Part shown: piece after piece, positions 38,704 to 48,387 of the stretch | Numbering within the stretch: the first letter of the stretch is position 1 | How the letters are laid out: each line of letters opens with the position of its first letter | Source of the DNA: UBA10646 sp046296295 | GTDB lineage: Bacteria; Bacteroidota; Bacteroidia; Chitinophagales; Chitinophagaceae | Assembly (NCBI GenBank): GCA_046296295.1 | Contig: JBKBLG010000003.1 | Span: forward strand, 62,001 to 126,000 | Length of the DNA stretch: 64,000 nucleotides | Direction: 5' to 3' | Program-made: the position numbers and the translations under genes | Notes under the pieces: generated by a model | Told to the model about the DNA's origin: nothing | The model's database searches: none | What the model saw: the letters and a program-made list of their open reading frames with translations, nothing else

Positions 38704-39984
38704 ATGAGCAATCTGGTAGCACAAGATAAAGCACTGATCTGGCACCCTTTTACAGCACAAAAAAATATGCCCAATCCTATTGCTATAACCCATGGTAAAG
38801 GCACACTACTTTTTGATGAAGATGGCCATCAGTATATTGATGCAATCAGTAGTTGGTGGGTTACACTGCATGGTCATGCGCATCCGGCAATTGCTGAATG
38901 CTTGTATCAGCAAGCCATGCGTATTGAACAAGTAATTTTTGCCGGATTTACACACGAACCTGCCGTTCAGCTTGCAGCAGCACTACTACCTGCCTTACCC
39001 GGTAGTATGGCTCGTATTTTTTACAGCGATAACGGAAGTACAAGTACTGAAGTTGCTATTAAAATGAGTATTCAATACTGGTGGAATAAAGGCATGCCCG
39101 AACGTAAAAAAATTGTTGCATTTGAGGGGGCCTATCATGGCGATACTTTTGGTGCCATGAGTGTAAGCGACCGTAGTGTGTTCACCATCGCTTTTAAAGA
39201 TTTACTATTCGATATTATTACCCTACCCTTACCCACACCAGCCAATATTGGCGATTGCAAGGCTATTTTGCATCAACACGCATCATCAATTGCAGCATTC
39301 ATTTATGAACCTTTAGTGCAAGGTGCCGGTGGCATGAATATGTATGAAGCACATCTCTTAAACGAATTACTTAATACCGCTAAGCTCTTAGATATTATTT
39401 GCATTGCCGATGAAGTTATGACTGGCTTTGGCAGAACGGGTATGTTTTTTGCAAGTGAATATATGCATAAAAAACCAGATATAATTTGTTTAAGCAAGGG
39501 CATTACCGGCGGCACAATGGCATTGGGTGTTACAGCAGTAACACAAAAAATTTATGATGCATTTGTAAGTAGCAATGCATTGAAAACATTTTTTCATGGC
39601 CATTCTTTTACCGCCAATCCACTTGCTTGTGCCGTGGCTTACACAAGTTGGCAATTATTACAACAGCCTTCAACCATTGAAAAAATTGCTTGGATTTGTG
39701 AACGTAATAGAGCAGCAGTAGATCATTTACGTAAGTACCTTACGGTAAATAACATTCGCCAACTGGGTACTATAGTAGCTTTTGAAGTTTCAACCGGTGA
39801 AAAAGGCTATTTGAATAATATTAGTGCTTGGATAACCCAATACTGCATGCAGCGTGGGGTATACATCAGGCCATTGGGCAACACTGTTTATTGGATGCCA
39901 CCCTACTGCATAACACCACATGAGTACAACACTATGTTATCGGTAATTACAAATATGCTTACTAATTTACCGAAGGAGCAGTAA
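38704..39984 (+). CDS. bioA: adenosylmethionine-8-amino-7-oxononanoate aminotransferase
   Basis: BioA makes 7,8-diaminopelargonate in biotin synthesis, with SAM as amino donor. I start it at ATG 38704 (MSNLVAQDKALIWHPFTAQ), which matches the family; 23 open codons before it overlap the divergent promoter. The 426-residue PLP enzyme shows ISSWWVTLHGHAHP, YSDNGSTSTEVA, the PLP aspartate in CIADEVMTGFGRTG and the lysine in CLSKGITGGTMALG. No other bio genes are adjacent. A dispersed-element pair lies at 39724-39750 (LTVN). The end overlaps the convergent SRPBCC gene by 23 bases. Confidence 0.95.
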   Translation: MSNLVAQDKALIWHPFTAQKNMPNPIAITHGKGTLLFDEDGHQYIDAISSWWVTLHGHAHPAIAECLYQQAMRIEQVIFAGFTHEPAVQLAAALLPALPGSMARIFYSDNGSTSTEVAIKMSIQYWWNKGMPERKKIVAFEGAYHGDTFGAMSVSDRSVFTIAFKDLLFDIITLPLPTPANIGDCKAILHQHASSIAAFIYEPLVQGAGGMNMYEAHLLNELLNTAKLLDIICIADEVMTGFGRTGMFFASEYMHKKPDIICLSKGITGGTMALGVTAVTQKIYDAFVSSNALKTFFHGHSFTANPLACAVAYTSWQLLQQPSTIEKIAWICERNRAAVDHLRKYLTVNNIRQLGTIVAFEVSTGEKGYLNNISAWITQYCMQRGVYIRPLGNTVYWMPPYCITPHEYNTMLSVITNMLTNLPKEQ

Positions 39985-40513
39985 CCTCGCTTCCACCGGT
40001 CATTTCTAGCTTACGCTTGAGCGCATCTAAACTTTGCTCCATCAACGGTCCTAATATTTTATCATTCATCATACTGCCTAAACGTTCCCACGGATACCAA
40101 CCTAACTGTTGCTCAAAATACCAATTCACAATAGTAGTGCTTGTATTGGTACTATCATGATATAATTCCATATAACTATACTGATCGCTATTACTTTTCA
40201 CACCTTGCCAACGGGTAACAACAGTAGTAGGCTTTTCAGTAGGATAAATGCTTACTTTATTACTACCAATATAAGCTACGGTACCAGGCCCTTTTGTTTT
40301 TATACCATCGAAAATAATAGTAGCAGTATCAGCATTAGCCATCCACAGCTTCCAATACTTGATATCGTTCATCATGTTGAACACAGTATCTATATTAGCT
40401 TCAATACTTGTGGTTCTTGATACCCTTACCGTAGCTGGCATCAACAAACCAATAGCGGTAGCAATCACAAACAACACAACAACACTAATAATTCCTAACT
40501 TAATAACTCGCAT
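39962..40513 (-). CDS. SRPBCC family protein with N-terminal membrane helix
   Basis: The 183-residue protein has one N-terminal membrane helix (IISVVVLFVIATAIGLLM) and then a START-like/polyketide-cyclase SRPBCC fold (VSRTTSIEANIDTVFNMMNDIKYWKLWM, VVTRWQGVKSNSDQYSYMELYHD, TIVNWYFEQQLGWYPWERLGSMM). Members bind small hydrophobic ligands; the ligand here is unknown. It converges on bioA with a 23-base overlap. Confidence 0.82.
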   Translation of the reverse strand: MRVIKLGIISVVVLFVIATAIGLLMPATVRVSRTTSIEANIDTVFNMMNDIKYWKLWMANADTATIIFDGIKTKGPGTVAYIGSNKVSIYPTEKPTTVVTRWQGVKSNSDQYSYMELYHDSTNTSTTIVNWYFEQQLGWYPWERLGSMMNDKILGPLMEQSLDALKRKLEMTGGSEVTAPSVN

Positions 40514-40568
40514 ATAATTTTTTCTTAAAGTTTAAAAAGTTAAACTTCTAGATAGCTAACATTAGGTA

Positions 40569-41645
40569 TTACTCCCATTTAAAAAATTTAATGGCTGCTA
40601 TATACACCAGAATACCCCAAATACAAAGTACCAACAAATTTTGCCAACAGCTTAAAAGGCTAGCACCTTCAAATGCAATATTGCGCATCGCATTGTTAAA
40701 ATGCGTTAATGGCAATACATTACAAAAGGGCTGCAACCATTTAGGAAACGATTCTACAGAAAAAAAAGTACCCGATAATAAAAACTGCGGCAGCGTAATC
40801 ATATTAGCGAAAGGAGGAATGGTACTTTCTGTTTTTGCTAACCCACTTACTACAAAACCAAAACCCATGAATATTACTAAAGCCAAAAAACACAACAACA
40901 TAATTTCTAAGAAGGTAATCCAGCCATGTACTAATGTAAAGTTAAATGCGAAATGACCAATACTAACAATTACCACTGCCGTTAGTAACTGAAAAATAAC
41001 CCTACTTAAACCCTCTCCTAAAACAATGTAAGTTCTGCTAATTGGGGTTGCAAAAAACCGTTTTAAAACCAATTGCTGCCGAAGGTTAAAAAACAAAAAT
41101 GCCACACCAAAAATACCTGCACTCAGCAACGAAAAACCTAACTGCCCCGGTAGAATAAAATCGATTGTGCGATATTTTCTACCCGGTATGCTTCTTAGTT
41201 CGGGTTCAATTACAGCAACGTTCGGTGTGTTAACAGCATTCAACAACGACCGTAGCACCTGTACATCTTGTGGTGGTACCGCCTCACTCGTAATAAGTTT
41301 GATACTGTATGGTATTGTTGCTAGCGACTTTTGAATATCAATAATAGCAGTTATACGTCCTTTGCTCAAATCATCGTACAACTGGGCACTATCTTTTTTC
41401 ACAATTGTAATACCAGGTACTCGCTGTACCATCTGGTATACTTGGTTGGCGGTATCACATTTACCCGCAAGGGCAATTTTCAAAAAAACACCTTTACTAC
41501 CACCAATGAAACCAAACACTAAAATAAAAACCAACGGAAAGCCCAAACTAAACAAAACTGAACTCGGGCTGCGTAATGTTGCTCTTAAACTAGCTTTTGT
41601 AATCGCTAGCATAGCTCGTAGCTGACTGTATGGTGTTGCTTGCAT
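40569..41645 (-). CDS. ABC-2 type transporter permease
   Basis: The 358-residue protein has the ABC2_membrane topology: an N-terminal helix (SPSSVLFSLGFPLVFILVFGFIG), a large periplasmic domain (about residues 50-165) and five further helices near the C-terminus (FSLLSAGIFGVAFLFFNLRQ, VIFQLLTAVVIVSIGHFAF, IMLLCFLALVIFMGFGFVV and others), with the typical LSGTFFSVESFPKWLQP loop. It would form an exporter with an ATPase, but no ATPase gene is adjacent. The substrate is unknown. Confidence 0.85.
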   Translation of the reverse strand: MQATPYSQLRAMLAITKASLRATLRSPSSVLFSLGFPLVFILVFGFIGGSKGVFLKIALAGKCDTANQVYQMVQRVPGITIVKKDSAQLYDDLSKGRITAIIDIQKSLATIPYSIKLITSEAVPPQDVQVLRSLLNAVNTPNVAVIEPELRSIPGRKYRTIDFILPGQLGFSLLSAGIFGVAFLFFNLRQQLVLKRFFATPISRTYIVLGEGLSRVIFQLLTAVVIVSIGHFAFNFTLVHGWITFLEIMLLCFLALVIFMGFGFVVSGLAKTESTIPPFANMITLPQFLLSGTFFSVESFPKWLQPFCNVLPLTHFNNAMRNIAFEGASLLSCWQNLLVLCIWGILVYIAAIKFFKWE

Positions 41646-41700
41646 AATTATAATCTGTTACAAAACTAACGTTTCCTAAAGTGATAGCAGCTACTTTTCG

Positions 41701-41713
41701 CCTTACGGCAAAT
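41701..41713 (+). repeat. single dispersed element upstream of the phosphatase gene
   Basis: CCTTACGGCAAAT lies in the 179-base divergent region between the ABC permease and the phosphatase gene. Nothing else is recognisable there. Confidence 0.8.
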
Positions 41714-41824
41714 AGTAACACTTACATCACAATTTCATGCTACTAACCGAAATCATAGATACCTACATTTGCATTGTAGTGTAAGCAAGTAGCTTGCAGC
41801 ATCAACCATACAAAAAAGAAGTGC

Positions 41825-43489
41825 ATGAAGTTATTACTATTAGCGGCATTCAGCCTCTTTACAAGCACACTAGTAGCACAACCCGGCAAAAAAAAGACAC
41901 CTACTCCTGCTTCTAACAATAGCATTGAACGCCCCAAATTGGTAGTTGGCTTTGTAGTAGATCAAATGCGGTGGGATTTTCTATATCGCTACTACGACCG
42001 ATACCAACCCAACGGAGGTTTTAAACGTATATTATCGCAAGGAAATAGCTGCGAAAACACCTTTATTCCCTACACCCCAACTGTTACTGCCGCTGGTCAT
42101 ACCTGCCTGTATACAGGTAGTGTACCCGCTATTCATGGTATTACAGGCAACACTTGGTACGATAACCTACAGCAACGCAATGTATATTGCAGTGAAGATA
42201 ATACCGTAATAGGCGTAGGAAGCAATAATAACAATGGCAAAATGAGCCCTCGAAACATGCTTACTACCACCATTGCCGATGAGTTACGTTTGGCTACTAA
42301 CTTTAGAAACAAGGTGATAGGTATTGCGTTAAAAGATCGTGGTGCTATTTTGCCAGCAGGCCACAGTGCGAACGCAGCGTACTGGTACGATGGCACTAAT
42401 GGTATTTTTATTAGTAGCACGTATTACATGCAACAGCTACCACCATGGGTACAACAATTCAACCAACGTAGCTTAGTAGATAGTTTCTACAAAACACCAT
42501 GGAATACATTGTACCCCATAGAAACCTACCTACAAAGTGCTAAAGATAAACAGCCTTATGAGGCGTTACCTTTCGGTAAAAATCTAGACCAATTCCCCTA
42601 CGATTTATCGGCCAATATTGGTAAAAATTATTGGAATATTGCCAGTACTCCTTATGGCAATACGTTAACATTCGAAATGGCGAAATCGGCTGTTCTGCAT
42701 GAGCAGTTAGGACAATCAGGCTTTACCGACATGCTTTGTGTAAGCCTCAGCAGCACCGATTATATTGGTCATGCCTTTGGCCCTAACAGTATTGAAACCG
42801 AAGACACCTACTTGCGACTTGATCAAGAACTTGGAGCATTTCTCAACTTCTTAGACGCACAAGTGGGCAAGGGTAATTATTTATTTTTCTTATCGGCCGA
42901 TCATGGTGTGGCACATGTACCAGGTTTTTTACAAGCCAATAAACTACCTGGCGGTATCTACGACGATACAAAGGCTATGAAAGCCATGAACGATAGCTTA
43001 AAGGCAATATTTGGTATTGATCAATTAATTGTTAGCGATTACAACTATCAGATTACCTTAAATGAGCAAAAATTAGACAGTGCCCATTTAAAATTAGAAG
43101 ATGTTACAAGTTGGATTATCAAGTATCTGCGTAAGCAACCCGCTATTGCGAATGCATTTGCCATCGATGAAATGATGAAAACCCCATTGAACGAAAAGCA
43201 AAAATCTATGCTCGCCAATGGTTATTTTCCAACCCGTTGTGGTCATATACAAGTAATATTAAAACCAGGCTATGTTGAAGGCAAAAATACTGGTACCACC
43301 CACGGCATTTGGAACCCCTACGATAGTCATATACCATTGGTATGGTATGGTTGGGGGGTTAAACCGGGTGTAACACGTCGCGAAACACATATGACAGATG
43401 CCGCGGCCACCATTGCTACCATGTTACGTATTCAAATGCCTAATGGATGCGTCGGTAACACCATCACAGAAATTATAAACAATCCATAA
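41825..43489 (+). CDS. PafA-like alkaline phosphatase / nucleotide pyrophosphatase superfamily
   Basis: The 554-residue secreted enzyme has a signal peptide (MKLLLLAAFSLFTSTLVAQ) and the alkaline phosphatase superfamily core. The first metal-binding Asp is in VVGFVVDQMRWDFLYRYYDRY, the nucleophile Thr in PYTPTVTAAGHTCLYTGS as in PafA, and the remaining ligands in CVSLSSTDYIGHAFGPNS and LSADHGVAHVP and the C-terminal GTTHGIWNPYD. It frees phosphate from monoesters in the periplasm. It is single, with a terminator just after it. Confidence 0.92.
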   Translation: MKLLLLAAFSLFTSTLVAQPGKKKTPTPASNNSIERPKLVVGFVVDQMRWDFLYRYYDRYQPNGGFKRILSQGNSCENTFIPYTPTVTAAGHTCLYTGSVPAIHGITGNTWYDNLQQRNVYCSEDNTVIGVGSNNNNGKMSPRNMLTTTIADELRLATNFRNKVIGIALKDRGAILPAGHSANAAYWYDGTNGIFISSTYYMQQLPPWVQQFNQRSLVDSFYKTPWNTLYPIETYLQSAKDKQPYEALPFGKNLDQFPYDLSANIGKNYWNIASTPYGNTLTFEMAKSAVLHEQLGQSGFTDMLCVSLSSTDYIGHAFGPNSIETEDTYLRLDQELGAFLNFLDAQVGKGNYLFFLSADHGVAHVPGFLQANKLPGGIYDDTKAMKAMNDSLKAIFGIDQLIVSDYNYQITLNEQKLDSAHLKLEDVTSWIIKYLRKQPAIANAFAIDEMMKTPLNEKQKSMLANGYFPTRCGHIQVILKPGYVEGKNTGTTHGIWNPYDSHIPLVWYGWGVKPGVTRRETHMTDAAATIATMLRIQMPNGCVGNTITEIINNP

Positions 43490-43492
43490 AAT

Positions 43493-43517
43493 AAGGCTCC
43501 TTCGGGAGTCTTTTTCT
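43493..43517 (+). terminator. terminator after the phosphatase gene
   Basis: AGGCTCC TTCG GGAGTC forms a short stem with a stable TTCG tetraloop, followed by TTTTTCT, five bases after the stop. Confidence 0.85.
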
Positions 43518-43582
43518 GTTAAAACACCACAACAATCTTGTTACACCTTACTTTTGCGGCCATTTCAATAAATTTTAAAGTA

Positions 43583-43617
43583 TACCTTACGGTAAATGAT
43601 TGAGCATTTACGTAAGT
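43583..43617. repeat. inverted element pair upstream of ychF
   Basis: TACCTTACGGTAAATG (43583-43598) is followed after six bases by CATTTACGTAAGTA (43604-43617), a copy lacking one central base. The pair forms an imperfect hairpin 15 bases before the ychF start and could influence translation. Confidence 0.8.
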
Positions 43618-43632
43618 AAAACATCCATACAT

Positions 43633-44730
43633 ATGGGATTACAGGCAGGAATCGTTGGCTTACCAAACGTTGGTAAATCAACCCTCTTTAACGCAGTAAG
43701 CAACAGTGCTAAGGCACAAGCCAGCAACTACCGTTTTTGTACCATTGAGCCAAATGTAGGTTTGGTGAATGTACCCGATAAACGTCTGGATAAGTTAGCC
43801 GAATTGGTAAAACCCAACCGTGTGGTACCAACGCAGTTAGAAATTGTAGACATCGCAGGCTTAGTACGTGGCGCCAGCAAGGGCGAAGGTTTAGGCAATA
43901 AATTCTTAGCCAATATCAGAGAGGTAGATGCCATTATTCACGTGATTCGTTGTTTTGAAGATGAAAACATCTTACGCGATGAAGGTGCCATTAACCCCAT
44001 GAGCGACAAAGAAATTATTGATACAGAGCTACAACTCAAAGATCTTGAAAGTGTTGAAAAGAAAATTCAACGCACTGAAAAAATCGCTAAGAACGACCCT
44101 AAGGCAAAAGCAGAACTAGAAGTGCTTTTAAGTTGTAAGCATCACCTAGAGCAAGGCAAGAATATTCGTGGCTTAGGCTTAAGTAAAGAAGAACGTGTTG
44201 CCATTGCCGATTTATTTTTACTTACCGAAAAACCCACTTTATATGTTGCCAATGTTGACGAAAAAAGCATGCACACTGGTAATAAATTCAGCGAAGCACT
44301 AAAAGTTGGTGTTGCCCCCGAAGGTGCCGAAGTAATTGTAATGTGTAACAATATTGAAGCACAAATTGCTGAAATGGAAGCAGATGAAGATAAGCAAATG
44401 TTTATGGAAGAATATGGCATGAAAGAACCAGCACTAAACCGCCTTATTCAAAGCACTTACAGTTTATTAAACCTAGAAACCTACTTTACTGCCGGCGTAC
44501 AAGAAGTTCGTGCATGGACCATCCACAAAGGTTGGAAAGCACCACAAGCAGCGAGTGTAATACATACCGATTTTGAAAAAGGTTTTATTAAAGCCGAAGT
44601 AATTTCCTATGATGATTATGTGAAATATGGCAGCGAATCAGCAGCAAGAGATAATGGTCGCTTACGCATAGAAGGCAAAGAATACGTGGTACAAGATGGC
44701 GATATAATGCACTTTAGATTTAACGTATAA
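43633..44730 (+). CDS. ychF: redox-regulated ATPase YchF
   Basis: YchF is a ribosome-associated P-loop protein that prefers ATP to GTP. The start is placed at ATG 43633 (MGLQAGIVGLPNVGKSTLFNAV), the conserved N-terminus; the frame is open upstream through the element hairpin, but only from a TTG. In 365 residues, G1 is GLPNVGKST, DIAGLVRGASKGEGLGNKFL is G3, NVDE replaces the GTP-specific NKxD, and the C-terminal TGS domain includes ARDNGRLRIEGKEYVVQDGDI. A terminator follows. Confidence 0.96.
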   Translation: MGLQAGIVGLPNVGKSTLFNAVSNSAKAQASNYRFCTIEPNVGLVNVPDKRLDKLAELVKPNRVVPTQLEIVDIAGLVRGASKGEGLGNKFLANIREVDAIIHVIRCFEDENILRDEGAINPMSDKEIIDTELQLKDLESVEKKIQRTEKIAKNDPKAKAELEVLLSCKHHLEQGKNIRGLGLSKEERVAIADLFLLTEKPTLYVANVDEKSMHTGNKFSEALKVGVAPEGAEVIVMCNNIEAQIAEMEADEDKQMFMEEYGMKEPALNRLIQSTYSLLNLETYFTAGVQEVRAWTIHKGWKAPQAASVIHTDFEKGFIKAEVISYDDYVKYGSESAARDNGRLRIEGKEYVVQDGDIMHFRFNV

Positions 44731-44770
44731 CAAACCATACAATAAGTTTTACCGTTTTTTTACAACTTTC

Positions 44771-44802
44771 AATAGGGCAAGTATTGCAACTTGCTCTATT
44801 TT
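44771..44802 (+). terminator. terminator after ychF
   Basis: AATAGGGCAAGT and ACTTGCTCTATT pair around a six-base loop with one G-T pair, followed by TTCATT. It lies 40 bases past the ychF stop. Confidence 0.8.
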
Positions 44803-44825
44803 CATTCGATTAACCTGTACTAGAA

Positions 44826-46571
44826 ATGATTCGTTTTTACAAATTCAATATCGCTACAACAGCCCTGCTACTTGGTCTTTCATTTACCGCAAGGGCACAA
44901 CAAATACCTTTAGAAGGTTGGCATTTGCAAGGGCCTGATAGCATGGGTATGAATGGCATAGCTTTGCAGAAGGCGAAAAACTTTTTACAAAATAAAAAGC
45001 CTAAGCCTATAATTGTAGCAGTAATAGATAGTGGTGTCGATACAGCACACGAAGCACTGAAACCCATCTTGTGGCGTAACCCAAAAGAAATTCCGGGTAA
45101 TGGTATCGACGATGATGGCAATGGCTACATAGATGACATTTATGGCTGGAATTTTTTAGGCGGTAAAGATGGGCGCAACATTAAAAAAGCTAGCGATGAA
45201 CGTAGCCGTGTGTACCATCGTTTCAAAGAAGCTTATAAAGACAAAAAAATTGATACTGCTACGCTTAACAATCAAGAAAAGTGGTTGTACTTAATGTGGA
45301 AGCGTGCAGAAAGTGAAATGACGGTAACTACAGAAGAACAAACCGAAATTTCAATTTTAGAAGTAGCACTTAAAACCATTAAACGCCACAACGCCAACAT
45401 TATAAACGAATGGAAGCGTGACACTTTCACTACCAAAGAGCTAGAAAGTTTTCAGCCAACAACATCGCAAGCCAAGCAAGCAAAGCTTGGATATATTAAT
45501 GTGATGACCATGTTAGGGCAAGAACCGGAAGAAAAAAATGTGAACTTCATTACCATGCTCGAAGAGTATGTAGATGGCAAGAAAACAAGCCTTACGGCAA
45601 AAGAAAATGCACCACCGGATTACCGTGCAGACATCATTAAAGACAACTACTTTGACCCTAAAGATAAATTCTACGGCAACAACGATGTGATGGGCCCTAA
45701 TAGCATGCATGGCACGCATGTAACCGGTATCATTGCCGCACAAAAAGGTTTCAAAGAAGGCTGCGAAGGGGTATGCAGCGATAATGTTCAGGTAATGACT
45801 TTACGTGCCGTACCCGATGGAGATGAGTGGGATAAAGACATAGCACTTGCCATTAAATATGCCGTAGATAACGGTGCCAAAGTGATTAACATGAGCTTTG
45901 GGAAAAGCTATAGCCCTGAAAAACTTTGGGTAGATGAAGCCATACGCTATGCCGAAAGTAAGGATGTATTAATAATACACGCAGCCGGTAATGATGCTAA
46001 GAACATTGATAGTAATTATAACTATCCTACCCCATATTACACAGGTGCAACTGCACAAAAAGCAAGTAATTTTATTACTGTTGGTGCCAGTAGCACGCCG
46101 TTGGCAACACCTAATCGTTTTATTGCCGATTTCAGTAATTATGGCGCAGGCACTGTAGATGTAATGGCTCCGGGCGTTAAAATATATAGTACACTGCCTG
46201 GTGGTAACCAATATGGTTTTTTGAAAGGTACGAGTATGGCTAGCCCGGTTGTAGCGGGTATAGCAGCACTTATTCGTAGTTATTACCCACAGCTAAATGC
46301 TGCACAAGTAAAGCAGGCTATTGAAAAAACGGTACGTACTATTAATACAAGCGATAGTGCTAGTTTAGTGGTTAAGCCCGGTTCTACAGAAATAGTTCCT
46401 TTAAACACACTATGCAACACAGGCGGCTTTGTAGATGCTGCTGCTGCAATTACTTATGCCGATGCATTGCATAATGCTCAAAATAAAGCACCAATTAAAA
46501 AAGTGCCTTTACCCAAAAACAATACACCTCAGTTGAACACACCACTTAAAAAGAACAATGTTAAAGGCTAA
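44826..46571 (+). CDS. S8 family serine peptidase (subtilase)
   Basis: The 581-residue secreted protease has a signal peptide ending SFTARAQ, with the element copy at 44881-44894 encoding FTAR. The catalytic Asp is in IVAVIDSGVDTAHE (about residue 68), His in MHGTHVTGIIAAQKG (about 300) and Ser in GTSMASPVVAG (about 476). Between Asp and His lies an insert of about 200 residues, longer than in classic subtilisins, as in other Bacteroidota S8 proteins. The last 50 residues are K/P/N-rich. A second element copy (45589-45602) encodes LTAK. Confidence 0.93.
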   Translation: MIRFYKFNIATTALLLGLSFTARAQQIPLEGWHLQGPDSMGMNGIALQKAKNFLQNKKPKPIIVAVIDSGVDTAHEALKPILWRNPKEIPGNGIDDDGNGYIDDIYGWNFLGGKDGRNIKKASDERSRVYHRFKEAYKDKKIDTATLNNQEKWLYLMWKRAESEMTVTTEEQTEISILEVALKTIKRHNANIINEWKRDTFTTKELESFQPTTSQAKQAKLGYINVMTMLGQEPEEKNVNFITMLEEYVDGKKTSLTAKENAPPDYRADIIKDNYFDPKDKFYGNNDVMGPNSMHGTHVTGIIAAQKGFKEGCEGVCSDNVQVMTLRAVPDGDEWDKDIALAIKYAVDNGAKVINMSFGKSYSPEKLWVDEAIRYAESKDVLIIHAAGNDAKNIDSNYNYPTPYYTGATAQKASNFITVGASSTPLATPNRFIADFSNYGAGTVDVMAPGVKIYSTLPGGNQYGFLKGTSMASPVVAGIAALIRSYYPQLNAAQVKQAIEKTVRTINTSDSASLVVKPGSTEIVPLNTLCNTGGFVDAAAAITYADALHNAQNKAPIKKVPLPKNNTPQLNTPLKKNNVKG

Positions 46572-46590
46572 CACATTGTTTGATAACAAT

Positions 46591-46626
46591 CATACAGATG
46601 CCCGCCATTTGGCGGGCATCTGTATG
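46591..46626 (+). terminator. terminator after the subtilase gene
   Basis: CATACAGATGCCCGCC and GGCGGGCATCTGTATG form a perfect 16-base stem with the loop ATTT, 20 bases after the stop. No T-run follows, but the stem is very stable. Confidence 0.85.
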
Positions 46627-46662
46627 ATATGGCATAGTACATTCGCTGTTAAACAATAGGTT

Positions 46663-47040
46663 ATGGAACAAAGTTTGGCTTTAAAAACACTCAAATGGGT
46701 TAAGCCTGAAGATTTAAACCCTAATCATAGCTTGTTTGGCGGTCGTTTATTACAATGGATTGATGAAGAAGCTGCGCTTTATGCATTAACACAGTTAGAG
46801 AATAAGCACATTGTTACAAAGTATATTTCTGAAATCAACTTTATTAGTGCTCCTAAACAAGGCGACATTATTGAAATTGCAATTATTGCTATCAACTTTG
46901 GTAATACTTCACTCACCATGCGATGCGAAGTAAGTAATAAGCTGACGCAACAAATGATTTTAACAATTGATAAGTTGGTATTTGTTAATCTAAACGCTCA
47001 AGGCATACCAACACCACACGGAAAAAAAATGCCAGTGTAA
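46663..47040 (+). CDS. acyl-CoA thioesterase (hotdog fold, YciA/BFIT-like)
   Basis: The 125-residue hotdog protein has PNHSLFGGRLLQWIDEEAALYAL with the NxxGxxFGG...D/E active-site pattern on the central helix, and the strands YISEINFISAPKQGDIIEI and TMRCEVSNKL. It hydrolyses acyl-CoA; chain length is unknown. It is shorter than double-hotdog members, consistent with a single domain acting as a multimer. It converges on the DUF58 gene with a three-base gap. Confidence 0.88.
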   Translation: MEQSLALKTLKWVKPEDLNPNHSLFGGRLLQWIDEEAALYALTQLENKHIVTKYISEINFISAPKQGDIIEIAIIAINFGNTSLTMRCEVSNKLTQQMILTIDKLVFVNLNAQGIPTPHGKKMPV

Positions 47041-47043
47041 GCA

Positions 47044-48387
47044 TCATATCATCTGCCGTGCTTTAATTTCCATGTACTTGTTAATAGTATTTACCGTAAG
47101 GTGTTGCGGTGCTGTTAGCATACTCATGATTCCGTACTTATTGAGTTCTTTTACAATCAAGCGTTTTTCAAGTGCAAATTTTTTAGCTATAGTTTGTAGG
47201 TACACCCCTTCTAAATCGGTTACTTTTTGCTTTTCGAGTGCTTGCAACTCGGTATTTTCGAAAAAAACAACCAACAACGTATGATGATTATTTAATTTCT
47301 GTAAATAATGCAACTGTCGGTGCATACCATACATACTCTCGAAGTTTGTAAAAAGTATCAGCAGACTGCGTTGCTTAATGCGGTATCTGATGGAGGTATA
47401 CAGATTACTAAAATCGCTATCACTAAAATCGGACTGTAAGCGATACAGATTTTCGAGAATTAAATTGATTTGTTTACTTTTTTTATCGGGCTGTAAGTGT
47501 TGATCCAGCTTTTTGCCAAATACCACTATGCCGGCTTTATCTTGTTTATTCAATACTACACTACTTAGTACTAAACTTGCATTAACAGCATAATCAAGTA
47601 AAGTCATTCCTTCAAAAGGCATTTTCATAGTTCGCCCTTTATCGATAACACAAATTACTTGTTGGCTACGTTCATCCATAAAATTGTTCACCATGAGTGA
47701 ACCTTTTCTGGCGGTGGCCTTCCAGTTAATGTTTCGATAATCGTCGCCGGTTACATATTCTTTAATTTGTTCGAACTCAAGGCTGTTGCCTAACTTACGT
47801 AATCGCCTAGTGCCAACATCATTTAACTGATTGGCTATGGCTAGCAACTGAAACCTTCTCATTTGAATGAAAGCAGGATATACCGCTACTTTTTGTTCTG
47901 CTGTTATTACGATATGCCGTTCAAGCATCAACAACATTCCTCTTACAATGATATTGATGTTACCAAATACATATATGCCTCTTTCAGTTGGTGTTACAGC
48001 ATAACGCCATACTACTTGCTGCCGCGTAGGCAAGCTTAATGTGGTTGAAAAACTTTGTTGGCTTATTTGTGGTGGCAACTCTTCAATTACAGTAACATGA
48101 ACAGGGTAACCGTAATTATTTTCAAATAGTATGCGTACATTATTTTCATCGCCATTACTAAAGCGCTCTGCCATTTGCCGCAAGGCACGAATAGGATTTT
48201 TTTTAATATACAGTAACAAAAAATCTCCCAACAACATTAGTACGATTCCAAGTACTATAATTTTAGTGATTTGCAATAAGCGAGGTTGCCAATAAGCTGC
48301 AATACTTACTAGCACTGCCAATACTAAAACGCTGTATAAGTATCGAGTACCAAAAAAAGAAAAGCGATATAATAATTGACGCAGCAT
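47044..48387 (-). CDS. DUF58 domain-containing protein
   Basis: The 447-residue protein has two N-terminal membrane helices (about residues 17-60), a beta-rich region (GYPVHVTVIEELPPQI) and the DUF58 segment LEFEQIKEYVTGDDYRNINWKATARKGSLMVN, followed by a VWA-like fold (VICVIDKGRTMKMPFEGMTLLDYAVNASLVL). It works with MoxR ATPases, probably as an assembly or chaperone partner in the envelope. It is the last gene of a leftward operon and overlaps the moxR stop by one base. Element copies lie at 47089-47102 (LTVN) and 48172-48186 (LRQM). Confidence 0.9.
   Translation of the reverse strand: MLRQLLYRFSFFGTRYLYSVLVLAVLVSIAAYWQPRLLQITKIIVLGIVLMLLGDFLLLYIKKNPIRALRQMAERFSNGDENNVRILFENNYGYPVHVTVIEELPPQISQQSFSTTLSLPTRQQVVWRYAVTPTERGIYVFGNINIIVRGMLLMLERHIVITAEQKVAVYPAFIQMRRFQLLAIANQLNDVGTRRLRKLGNSLEFEQIKEYVTGDDYRNINWKATARKGSLMVNNFMDERSQQVICVIDKGRTMKMPFEGMTLLDYAVNASLVLSSVVLNKQDKAGIVVFGKKLDQHLQPDKKSKQINLILENLYRLQSDFSDSDFSNLYTSIRYRIKQRSLLILFTNFESMYGMHRQLHYLQKLNNHHTLLVVFFENTELQALEKQKVTDLEGVYLQTIAKKFALEKRLIVKELNKYGIMSMLTAPQHLTVNTINKYMEIKARQMI

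Noticed and set aside
43600..43632. Upstream TTG start for ychF
   Set aside because: The added residues come from the element hairpin, and the conserved N-terminus MGLQAGIVGLPNVGKST begins at the ATG 43633.
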